NCBI RefSeq assembly: GCF_003955665.1
Contig: NZ_RXHU01000078.1
Coordinates: forward strand, 45,576 to 109,575
DNA: 64,000 bases
DNA from: Paenibacillus whitsoniae
GTDB lineage: Bacteria > Bacillota > Bacilli > Paenibacillales > NBRC-103111
Reading direction: 5' to 3'
Shown: in pieces, positions 8,549-15,451 of the stretch
Layout of the letters: each line of letters begins with the position of its first letter
How positions within the stretch are numbered: position 1 is the stretch's first letter
Position numbers and translations under genes: made by a program
The notes under the pieces: generated by a model
Databases searched by the model: none
What the model saw: only the letters and a program-made list of their open reading frames with translations
Told to the model about the DNA's origin: nothing

Positions 8549-9304
8549 ATGCAAGTTTCCGATGGGCTTTACTGCCTTCCCCTATCCGTTCCCGCACTAG
8601 GACAAATCAATGTCATTCATCCCGCTGTTGTTGTCCATCAGGGACAAGCGACGCTCGTTGACACCGGATACCCCGGCAACGTCCCGCTCATCCAGCAAGC
8701 GCTGGAACAGCAAGGGCTTACTTTGAACGATGTGACCGCGATTATCCTGACGCATCAGGACATCGATCATATCGGCAGCCTGCCCGCTCTGCTTGAGGCG
8801 ATCCCGCACCCGGTCGCGGTGCTTGCCACAGAAGGCGAAAAGCCTTATATCCAAGGGGAGAAAAGGCTGATCAAAGTGACGCCCGAGTCCGTCGAACGTG
8901 CGATGGCGAATCTCCCTGCCTCCGTCACGGAGGAGCAGCGACAAGCGTTCCGCAACCGGCTGGAGAATCCGCCGAAGGCGCCGGTTACCGCATTGCTGGA
9001 AGACGGTCAAGTGATTGGCGCACTGACTGTCATTCTGACGCCGGGCCATACACCCGGGCATATGTCGCTTTACCACGCTGCGAGCAAAACGCTGCTTGCC
9101 GCAGACGCCATGGTTGTCGCCGAGAATCAGCTGCAAGGCCCGATTCCCGCCTATTGCTACGACTACCCCTTGGCGCGTCAATCCTTGAACAAGTTCACAG
9201 GGTTGGATGTGAACAAGGTCATTTGCTATCACGGCGGCGAGTTCGCCGATAACGTCAACCAGCGGATCGCAGAGTTGGCGGCTGAAGCCGGTAATCACGC
9301 TTGA
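8549..9304 (+). CDS. MBL-fold metallo-hydrolase
   Basis: The 251-residue product belongs to the metallo-beta-lactamase fold. It shows THQDIDHIGS (a Gln variant of HxHxDH), TPGHTPGH with the next metal His, a DAMVV strand with the bridging Asp, and a C-terminal CYHGG. These place two divalent metals for hydrolysis of a small thioester, lactone or phosphate ester; the sequence does not tell which. Start at 8549 is supported by GGAGG 7 bases upstream; an upstream in-frame ATG at 8477 lacks a site. It is a single-gene unit between a consensus promoter and a strong terminator. Confidence 0.88.
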   Translation: MQVSDGLYCLPLSVPALGQINVIHPAVVVHQGQATLVDTGYPGNVPLIQQALEQQGLTLNDVTAIILTHQDIDHIGSLPALLEAIPHPVAVLATEGEKPYIQGEKRLIKVTPESVERAMANLPASVTEEQRQAFRNRLENPPKAPVTALLEDGQVIGALTVILTPGHTPGHMSLYHAASKTLLAADAMVVAENQLQGPIPAYCYDYPLARQSLNKFTGLDVNKVICYHGGEFADNVNQRIAELAAEAGNHA

Positions 9305-9351
9305 CGGTTACAGCCAAAATATCGCAACGATGTGCTGAATGACTATTCATG

Positions 9352-9395
9352 AAAAAAGCAGGCCATCCTCGCATCTCGAGGTCAGCCTGCTTTTA
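9352..9395. terminator. Strong bidirectional terminator
   Basis: AGCAGGC-cat-CCTCG pairs with CGAGG-tca-GCCTGCT, flanked by six A on one side and TTTTATT on the other. It serves the MBL gene and the convergent DUF4870-like gene. Confidence 0.9.
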
Positions 9396-9426
9396 TTATG
9401 TATACAAATTCTATGGTGTGGTGGGA

Positions 9427-9735
9427 CTACTTGAGTAGCGTATACGCGCCAATAATCGGGAGCGGCTTCACTTGGCCTTGCGCCGCGGCGACGATCCCTA
9501 GAATCGCCAATACCAACAAAGCAAGATTCACGAGCGGCAGCAAAATCCAACCGATTAAAGGAATGATGCCTAGTACAACGTTGACGATAACTACGCACAA
9601 GAATAAAGTCAGCCCCTGGTTGGCGTGATACATCGCAAACTTAGAGTCTTTCGCTGCGATGAGCGGGATGAAAAATAAAATGTACGCCAATATGGCCATC
9701 CCCTTATTACTCTCAATATCCGTCGTATCATACAT
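9427..9735 (-). CDS. DUF4870-like small membrane protein, 102 aa
   Basis: Hydrophobic segments lie at about 13-27, 44-60 and 62-86. The arrangement KGMAILAYILFFIPL, then AMYHANQGLTLFL, then IGWILLPLVNLALLVLAILG resembles the DUF4870/Tic20-like family of small bacterial membrane proteins, in which a HANQ-like motif follows the first span. The function of that family is unknown to me. A weak AAGAGTGG precedes the ATG. Single-gene unit. Confidence 0.75.
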   Translation of the reverse strand: MYDTTDIESNKGMAILAYILFFIPLIAAKDSKFAMYHANQGLTLFLCVVIVNVVLGIIPLIGWILLPLVNLALLVLAILGIVAAAQGQVKPLPIIGAYTLLK

Positions 9736-9831
9736 TGGAAAGCACCACTCTTTCTCAAAGTTTTCACTTCCAATTATATTCGTAATCGGACGTGTATACG
9801 AGAGATTTTTTCAAGAATTAACGAAAAAATT

Positions 9832-10530
9832 TCAACCCCCGCGTCCGATCGCATCGAGCCGCTCTCGCACCTGCCTCACCAGCGCCCGATCCACGCCGCC
9901 ATCGATGCGTCTGCCCGCCCGGACGCCTGTGCCGAAATGCACACACGATACGCCGGTGACCTGGGCGAAAGCCTGCACGTTCTCCGGCGTCAAACCGCCG
10001 CCGGCAAGCAGGCGCAGCGTGCCGCCGCGGGTGAGCGGAAGCAGCCGCTGGAACTGCGCTACGGCATCCGGCGCGCGCTCGGCGCCGCCTGATGTCAAGA
10101 CCGAGCGGATCTGCGGATACCGCTGAAGATCAGCCAGCGCCGTCTCCTGATTCGCCAACGCATCGAATGCCCGGTGAAACGTCACGGGCAGCCTAGAGAC
10201 CGCAAGCAGCTGATCCAGCGCGGCTTCATCAATCTTTTTATCCGCGGTAATGGCCCCCAGTACGAAAGCTGAAGCCCCCGCTGCTTCCAAAGCTTTCATC
10301 GATTCCGTCATGTGCGCGAGATCCTCCCGGGACACCTCGAACGTTCGGCTGTGCGGTCGAATCATCACATGAACGGGAAGCGTGACCGTCCGCACGATCT
10401 GCGCCACAAGCGCAATGTCCGGCGTCAGTCCACCTTGCGCAAAGGCCGAGATCAATTCCAGCCGATCCGCCCCTCCCTTTTCCGCCTCTACCGCGTCCCG
10501 TACACTCGTCGCGATCACTTCCAGCAGCAT
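9832..10530 (-). CDS. cutC: CutC family protein
   Basis: The 232-residue TIM-barrel protein has the hallmark blocks of CutC: MLLEVIATS at the start, AEKGGADRLELI, GGLTPD, HVMIRPHSRTF, FVLGAIT, TFHRAFD, LTSGGAE and LAGGGLTPENV. CutC was linked to copper homeostasis in E. coli, an assignment that has since been questioned; the enzymatic role is uncertain. The start at 10530 is chosen because the protein then begins with the conserved MLLEV and has AGGTGA 8 bases upstream; the ATG at 10557 has no site. It shares the small-gene cluster at 10.5 kb but seems to be its own unit. Confidence 0.92.
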   Translation of the reverse strand: MLLEVIATSVRDAVEAEKGGADRLELISAFAQGGLTPDIALVAQIVRTVTLPVHVMIRPHSRTFEVSREDLAHMTESMKALEAAGASAFVLGAITADKKIDEAALDQLLAVSRLPVTFHRAFDALANQETALADLQRYPQIRSVLTSGGAERAPDAVAQFQRLLPLTRGGTLRLLAGGGLTPENVQAFAQVTGVSCVHFGTGVRAGRRIDGGVDRALVRQVRERLDAIGRGG

Positions 10531-10586
10531 AAGCAAAGTCACCTGCCTCTCCCTCATGTTATACAGGTTACCACAGTTCGCCGGGC

Positions 10587-10619
10587 AAAAGAAAAACTCC
10601 TTCCAAATAGAAGGAGTTT
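10587..10619 (-). terminator. Terminator of the small gene at 10659
   Basis: On the minus strand AAACTCCTTC pairs with GAAGGAGTTT and is followed by TTCTTTT. It lies about 40 bases after the small gene's stop. Confidence 0.85.
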
Positions 10620-10658
10620 CCGACCGACAGCAACCATCGCAGCCTACGTTGTACGCTT

Positions 10659-10811
10659 TTAGATATTGGAAGCTTTCTGCGATTGTTGCGGGACTTCCAC
10701 AAGTTCCAAATTAGAGAACGAGCGGCTAAGTTTCGACATTTTCTCCGTGGCGGCAAGTTGAGGAAGCGGCGGACAGATCGCCTTTCCTTTGTAGCAAATG
10801 ACAAACAACAA
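10659..10811 (-). CDS. Possible small protein, 50-53 aa, unknown function
   Basis: A short frame reads LFVICYKGKAICPPLPQL and ends SNLELVEVPQQSQKASNI. It is proposed because the frame is followed by a clear intrinsic terminator and preceded by AGAAGGTGATC, a good match to the 16S anti-Shine-Dalgarno sequence. There is no ATG; tandem TTG codons at 10811 and 10808 are the likely starts, and a GTG at 10820 is possible. A different frame that stays open longer runs through the terminator and was discarded. No domain is recognised; two Cys lie in the N-terminal third. Confidence 0.45.
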   Translation of the reverse strand: MLFVICYKGKAICPPLPQLAATEKMSKLSRSFSNLELVEVPQQSQKASNI

Positions 10812-10915
10812 TTCGATCACCTTCTCTTCTAAAATAGATACAACATATACGGGTCGTTGCCGGGCGTTATGTCCTAAGACTTATCCCTTCTGCATATGTG
10901 ATATTACACCAATTC

Positions 10916-10948
10916 GAAAAGGCCCACTCGTTTGAGGGGGCCCCTTTT
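10916..10948 (-). terminator. Terminator of the deoxynucleoside kinase gene
   Basis: AAAAGG-cc-C-a-CTC and GAG-g-GG-gc-CCCTTTT form a stem just past the kinase stop codon. The T-tract is short on the minus strand, so efficiency is uncertain. Confidence 0.65.
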
Positions 10949-10964
10949 CAAATTTCGACATTTT

Positions 10965-11621
10965 TTATGCAATCGCTAAATCCGCTAATTTCGCCTTCAC
11001 TTGCTCCACCAGGAAAGCCGCATCCGCTTCGCGATTTACGACATCGATCACATCCATGTCCACAATCAGCACCTCGGACGCATGGTAATGATTCATCACC
11101 CATTCATCGTAGCCGGACCACAGCAATCGATAATATTCGACAAGCGAGGCATCCTGCTCGAAGCTCCGCCCGCGCAGCCCGATCCGGTGTATCACCGTCT
11201 CGAACGAAGCTTTCAAATAGACCATCAAATCCGGTGCCTTCTTCGGCAGTTCGGCGAGTTCTTCCATCATATTATCGGCCAGGCCTTCGTATACGTCAAA
11301 CTCCAACTGTGAAATTCGGCCCAGCTCGCGGTTCACTTTAGCAAAATACCAGTCTTCATAGATGCTTCGATCGAGCACATTGCGATTATGAACCAGCGCT
11401 TGCTTGATCGCCTTAAATCGCGTATTCAAAAAGTGCAGCTGCAGCAAGAAAGGGTATCGCTTCGTCTCAATTTCCTCCGGTGAAGCTGTATAAAACAAAG
11501 GTAAAATCGGATTATCGTCCACGCTCTCATAAAATACTTCCGAATGCAGTGCCTGTCCAAGCAACGTGGAAACCGACGTTTTCCCCAGGCCAATCATTCC
11601 CCCAACCACAATCACTGCCAT
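10965..11621 (-). CDS. Deoxynucleoside kinase (deoxyadenosine/deoxyguanosine kinase family)
   Basis: The 218-residue product has an N-terminal P-loop GGMIGLGKTS (residues 7-16), the acidic ESVDDNP substrate-site block, LDRSIYEDWYFA (the DRS motif of dNKs) and a lid-like RIGLRGRSFEQ stretch. These enzymes phosphorylate salvaged deoxynucleosides; Firmicutes usually carry a dck/dgk pair, but only one copy is here, so it may have either or both specificities. Start ATG with AGAAGGAGAAAGG upstream. A promoter lies at 11685-11713. Confidence 0.88.
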   Translation of the reverse strand: MAVIVVGGMIGLGKTSVSTLLGQALHSEVFYESVDDNPILPLFYTASPEEIETKRYPFLLQLHFLNTRFKAIKQALVHNRNVLDRSIYEDWYFAKVNRELGRISQLEFDVYEGLADNMMEELAELPKKAPDLMVYLKASFETVIHRIGLRGRSFEQDASLVEYYRLLWSGYDEWVMNHYHASEVLIVDMDVIDVVNREADAAFLVEQVKAKLADLAIA

Positions 11622-11684
11622 TGAACCCCTTTCTCCTTCTGCCCATCTTTAATTAACCAAATGTCAAATCAGCAAAGCTTACCT

Positions 11685-11713
11685 ATTATACTAGGATTTC
11701 GTATCCGTGGGAA
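11685..11713 (-). promoter_or_regulatory. Predicted promoter for the deoxynucleoside kinase
   Basis: On the minus strand TTCCCA (11713-11708), 17 bp, perfect TATAAT (11690-11685). Confidence 0.5.
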
Positions 11714-11841
11714 CCTTTATTTTTACGGGCCAGAAAATGAAAATCCACAAAAAAAATATTTGTTTTTCGTGACGACTGCCTTCGATACGCTGTCTATAAT
11801 AATGAAGATGAACCATTCTAACAACGACAGAGGTGTAATGC

Positions 11842-12069
11842 ATGATTTACGGAACCAAACTGCTCGATCATGATTCCGAATTGTTTGCCGCAGCATTAAG
11901 CAAGACTCCCGTTCTCGTATGGTCGATGGATCCATTGGGCGTATATTATCAAGTCAACGTTGGAACGATTTTGAAGTATACGCCGGATGAAGTACAGATT
12001 TTGCATGAGAACAACGGGCTCACCACTTGGTATTCCAGAGAAACGTCGGAATTCAGCATCCGTTTCTAG
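11842..12069 (+). CDS. Small PAS-like protein, 75 aa, unknown function
   Basis: The product is acidic and soluble. Its middle, TPVLVWSMDPLGVYYQVN followed by ILKYTPDEVQ, resembles the first strands and helix of a PAS domain but is too short for a complete one. AGAGGTG lies 6 bases before the ATG, a TATAAT at 11795-11800 precedes it, and a terminator follows 8 bases after the stop, so it looks like a real single-gene unit. It lies next to, and converges with, a PAS histidine kinase; a functional link is speculation. Confidence 0.65.
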   Translation: MIYGTKLLDHDSELFAAALSKTPVLVWSMDPLGVYYQVNVGTILKYTPDEVQILHENNGLTTWYSRETSEFSIRF

Positions 12070-12076
12070 CCGCAAT

Positions 12077-12113
12077 AAAACCGCCGTGCCGGAACTCTCC
12101 CATCGGCGGTTTA
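12077..12113. terminator. Bidirectional terminator between convergent genes
   Basis: AAAACCGCCG pairs with CGGCGGTTT around a 17-base loop. It lies between the small PAS-like gene and the stop of the histidine kinase. Confidence 0.75.
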
Positions 12114-12129
12114 TGAAAGTCTCCCTTAT

Positions 12130-13584
12130 TCACTCCATAACCGGCAGCAGCACATCGATCGTCGTGCCCTGGCCCACCGTGCTTTCAATATGCAAATGGC
12201 CCCGATGCGCTTCGACAATTTTGAAACACATCATAAGCCCCAGGCCCGTACCTTTTTCCTTTGTCGTATAGAACGGCTCCCCTAACTGCTTCACCCGCTC
12301 CTCCGGAATCCCGCATCCGTTATCCTCGGTTCGCACCCGAATTAAGTTCGGCCCCGCCATGGAAACCGTAATGTGGACCCGCCCATCCTTGAATATCGCC
12401 TCCAGCGCATTTTTCACCAGATTGATGAACAACTGCTTCAAATGCATTTCCGAACAGACGATGTCGGGAATATCCTCCTCGAAGTCTAAGGTTAAGACGG
12501 CGCCTCCAAGCGCAGCCTGTGTTTCCAACAAAGCGGTAACGCTTTGCAGAATGGCCGTCAGATTCCCTTGCTTATATTGAATGGCTTCTGGCTTCGCGAT
12601 GACGAGAAACTCGCTCACAATGAAATTAATCCGATCCAGTTCCGAGAGCATGATGTCAAAATAGTGCTGTTTATCCTTCATAGCATGTTGAAGGAGCTGC
12701 AGAAACCCGCGTAGCGAAGTCAGCGGATTTCGGATCTCATGCGCCAACCCAGCGGCAAGCTGTCCGGCGACGGCCAGTTTGTCGGATTTGCGCAACAGCT
12801 CCTCCGTCTGCTTCCGCTCCGTAATATCTCGCGAAATCGCGGAGAATCCGATAATGTCGCCTTGCGCATTGCGGATCGGCGTCTTCGTGACGCTGACATG
12901 GATAAGCTGACCGTCCTTGCGTAGGCGCACGGATTCCAGTCCAGTGATCTGCTTGCCGGCACGCAGCATATCGTACATTTCCGCGCGCTGCTCCTCCAGA
13001 AATGCCGGATATATCGGTAGAGGCTTGTCCAGCAACTCTTCGATAGTCCAACCGAAAATCTGCTCATGAGCTTTGTTTACCGACATGACGTTTCCTTGCG
13101 TATCCATCATACAGATCGCATCTGTCGTATGCGTAATCACGGACTCCAGCAGCTCCTTCGTCTCGCGAAGCTCCTTCTCCATACGCAAGCGTTCTTCCCT
13201 CTCGCGATTTAACTGCGTAATGTCTCTCGCAATGAGATAGATGCCTTCCTGACAGCTATCTACAATAATCGGCACATTCTTGACGCCAAGCTCGATCCAC
13301 TCGCCGTGCTTATGCTTCGCCCGGAGCATGAAATTGTCCGATTGCTTGAGGAGGCTGTCCGAGCTGTCCGACGATTCGGCACTGCTGTCGATGACAGCAA
13401 GCTCATGGATATTCCGTCCGGTCAGTTCTTGTTCTGTGTAGCCGAGAATACGTTCCATCGCTTGATTCATGCTAAGAATTTGCCCTTGCATGTCGCAGGT
13501 CACGATTCCCGCCAGATTGTGCTCAATCAGCGAGCGGTACCGTTGCTCGCTCTCCGCCAATTTGCGTGCCATGTGCATATCCAT
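12130..13584 (-). CDS. Cytosolic sensor histidine kinase with two PAS domains (sporulation-kinase type)
   Basis: The 484-residue product has no membrane span. PAS domains lie at about 8-125 (ending in a RDITQLNRE linker) and 145-258 (ending in SRDITERKQ). The HisKA domain has the phosphoacceptor His282 in LAHEIRNPLTSLRGFLQLL, followed by an HATPase domain with NLVKNALEA (N box), DNGCGIPEE (G1) and GTGLGL (G2). Architecture and the H-box resemble KinA/KinE-type kinases that feed the Spo0 phosphorelay. No response regulator is adjacent, consistent with an orphan kinase. Start at 13584 has GGAGGAG 8 bases upstream; an ATG at 13629 has none. Confidence 0.9.
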   Translation of the reverse strand: MDMHMARKLAESEQRYRSLIEHNLAGIVTCDMQGQILSMNQAMERILGYTEQELTGRNIHELAVIDSSAESSDSSDSLLKQSDNFMLRAKHKHGEWIELGVKNVPIIVDSCQEGIYLIARDITQLNREREERLRMEKELRETKELLESVITHTTDAICMMDTQGNVMSVNKAHEQIFGWTIEELLDKPLPIYPAFLEEQRAEMYDMLRAGKQITGLESVRLRKDGQLIHVSVTKTPIRNAQGDIIGFSAISRDITERKQTEELLRKSDKLAVAGQLAAGLAHEIRNPLTSLRGFLQLLQHAMKDKQHYFDIMLSELDRINFIVSEFLVIAKPEAIQYKQGNLTAILQSVTALLETQAALGGAVLTLDFEEDIPDIVCSEMHLKQLFINLVKNALEAIFKDGRVHITVSMAGPNLIRVRTEDNGCGIPEERVKQLGEPFYTTKEKGTGLGLMMCFKIVEAHRGHLHIESTVGQGTTIDVLLPVME

Positions 13585-13689
13585 GGAAAATCTCCTCCAT
13601 AAAAATTTCCGCATACGCGAGTTGTCCAACTCTATGATAAGATAGGGAGGTTGCCATACCTATTTGTGATACATAGGAGGAATTCAGCT

Positions 13690-14622
13690 TTGCCTAACAT
13701 TTGGACGCATTTCATCTTCGGACAACAGCTCATGAGCAGGCTCGGGCATGCAGCGCCAATGAACGATAAGCAGCTTCGCCAGGTGTTCTCACTCGGGTGT
13801 CAAGGACCGGACTTTTTGTTCTATCACAACTATTTGCCATGGAAAAAAGAAAAACACTTAAACGAACTCGGCAGCCTGATGCATAAGGAAGCGTGCGGCC
13901 CTTTTCTGCTGGACCTTGTGCGCGGCGTACAGGGACGAGGGCTTTATAATGCTGCAACGCTATATGTCATCGGCTTTATCACCCATCATATCCTGGACCG
14001 CAATATGCACCCTTATGTCTTCTACAAATCAGGGTTTAAAAAATGGGATCATCAACGTTTTGAAATTATTATGGATACGTTAATTGCCAAACGAGAGCTC
14101 GGCATCGAAACATGGAAAACGCCGGTTTGGAAAGAAATTTACGTCGGTCCGGCGCTGCCTCCCGGCATCGTCAATACGCTTATGCAAGCGGCCCGCCGTC
14201 ATTATCCCGATATCGCCGAAACGTTGACCGAGCAAGATTGGCAGGCGGCCTACATGGATATGATTCAGGCCCAGAAGCTTTTTCACGATCCGAAAGGCCT
14301 CAAACGCGCGATAACCTTTGGTCAAATATCGCCTTTTGTTTTTAAAAAGAAACCAGCTCCGCTCGATTATTTGAACGAAGCCAGATCCCCATGGCATTGT
14401 CCGACAGACCCCAGCGACACATACGCGCTCAGCGTGTGGGACTTATGGGATATCGCCATGCAAGATGGCGAAACCGTCGTTGCGGCCGCCATCGGGGCCA
14501 TCGAGCGCGGGTTGGAAACCGACTACGCTGCGCTGGCGACCGTGCTGGGGAACCGCTCCTATGAAACAGGCAAAGACTGCGACAGTCGTGCCGAAATTAA
14601 ATATGTACAACCGATCTTGTAA
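13690..14622 (+). CDS. Zinc-dependent phospholipase C-like protein (PF00882-type)
   Basis: The 310-residue product begins PNIWTHFIFGQ and carries the motif series GCQGPDFLFYHN and GFITHHILDRNMHPYVFY, which matches the zinc-binding phospholipase C/S1-P1 fold, where the N-terminal Trp, several His and Asp hold three zincs. There is no signal peptide, unlike secreted clostridial alpha-toxin, so it is probably intracellular; related Bacillus proteins have unassigned function. The start is a TTG at 13690 with AGGAGG 9 bases upstream; an ATG 39 bases earlier has no site. It is divergent from the histidine kinase. Confidence 0.78.
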   Translation: MPNIWTHFIFGQQLMSRLGHAAPMNDKQLRQVFSLGCQGPDFLFYHNYLPWKKEKHLNELGSLMHKEACGPFLLDLVRGVQGRGLYNAATLYVIGFITHHILDRNMHPYVFYKSGFKKWDHQRFEIIMDTLIAKRELGIETWKTPVWKEIYVGPALPPGIVNTLMQAARRHYPDIAETLTEQDWQAAYMDMIQAQKLFHDPKGLKRAITFGQISPFVFKKKPAPLDYLNEARSPWHCPTDPSDTYALSVWDLWDIAMQDGETVVAAAIGAIERGLETDYAALATVLGNRSYETGKDCDSRAEIKYVQPIL

Positions 14623-14716
14623 TCCTTCTCGAAGGTGACAAGGGTTAATTACAGCATTCGGCGGCTGCCTGCTATTTGCGTCCATCGCAGGCGTAATCTC
14701 ATAAAAAATGATTAGG

Positions 14717-14756
14717 GCTTGCTGAGCGATGGTCGGGCGTGTTTTCGGCAAGCCCG
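14717..14756 (-). terminator. Probable terminator after ung
   Basis: GGGCTTGC and GCAAGCCC pair around a long loop; on the minus strand the stem is followed by TAATCATTTTTT. It begins 2 bases after the ung stop. Confidence 0.6.
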
Positions 14757-14758
14757 AA

Positions 14759-15430
14759 TTAATCGCTGATCTGCCATTCGATCTTGGGGCTTCCCATCGC
14801 CTCAAGATGCGCATTCACTTTGGAGAACGGCTTGCTTCCGAAAAAACCTCGGTACGCAGATAACGGACTCGGATGCACGGATTCAATGACCGCATGCCTC
14901 GTCTTGTCGATGAGGCGTGTTTTGGCTTGCGCGCCTTTCCCCCACAAGATAAAAACAACCGGCTGCTCGCGTCGGTTCAGCCCCCGTATAATCGCGTCGG
15001 TAAACATTTCCCAACCCTTGCCTTTGTGTGAATTCGCCATGTCCTTCCGCACTGTAAGCACCGTATTGAGCAGTAGCACGCCCTGCTGACTCCAAGACGT
15101 TAGATTGCCGTGAGCGGGTGCGGGGCAGCCGATGTCGGCTTCCAGTTCTTTGTACATATTGCGTAGTGAAGGTGGAATCGCAATGCCGCGCTCGACGGAA
15201 AAGCTGAGGCCATGCGCCTCGCCGTCCCCGTGATACGGATCTTGACCAAGCAGCACGACCTTCGTATCCGCATAGGACGTCAGGCGAAGCGCCTCCAATA
15301 ACCGATCCCGTGGAGGAAAGATCGTCTGCGTGCGGTACTCCTCCTCCAGAAACGCCATCAAAGCTTGAAAATAGGGAGCTTCCCATTGGTCCTGCAAAAG
15401 GGAAGCCCAATCGTTCGTCAGGTGATGCAT
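14759..15430 (-). CDS. ung: Uracil-DNA glycosylase, family 1
   Basis: The 223-residue product has VVLLGQDPYHGDGEAHGLSF split around the catalytic water-activating Asp64, the uracil-binding LLLNTVLTV block and the HPSPLSAYRGFFGSKPFS minor-groove loop with the catalytic His. It excises uracil from DNA in base excision repair. Length matches the family (about 225). It is 21 bases downstream of topB in the same direction and probably shares its transcript. Confidence 0.97.
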   Translation of the reverse strand: MHHLTNDWASLLQDQWEAPYFQALMAFLEEEYRTQTIFPPRDRLLEALRLTSYADTKVVLLGQDPYHGDGEAHGLSFSVERGIAIPPSLRNMYKELEADIGCPAPAHGNLTSWSQQGVLLLNTVLTVRKDMANSHKGKGWEMFTDAIIRGLNRREQPVVFILWGKGAQAKTRLIDKTRHAVIESVHPSPLSAYRGFFGSKPFSKVNAHLEAMGSPKIEWQISD

Positions 15431-15451
15431 GGTCCAAAAGCCTCTCTTCCC

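Noticed and set aside
10568..10804. Open frame of 78 codons overlapping the proposed small gene at 10659
   Set aside because: It reads straight through the intrinsic terminator at 10587-10619 and is abnormally rich in Arg.
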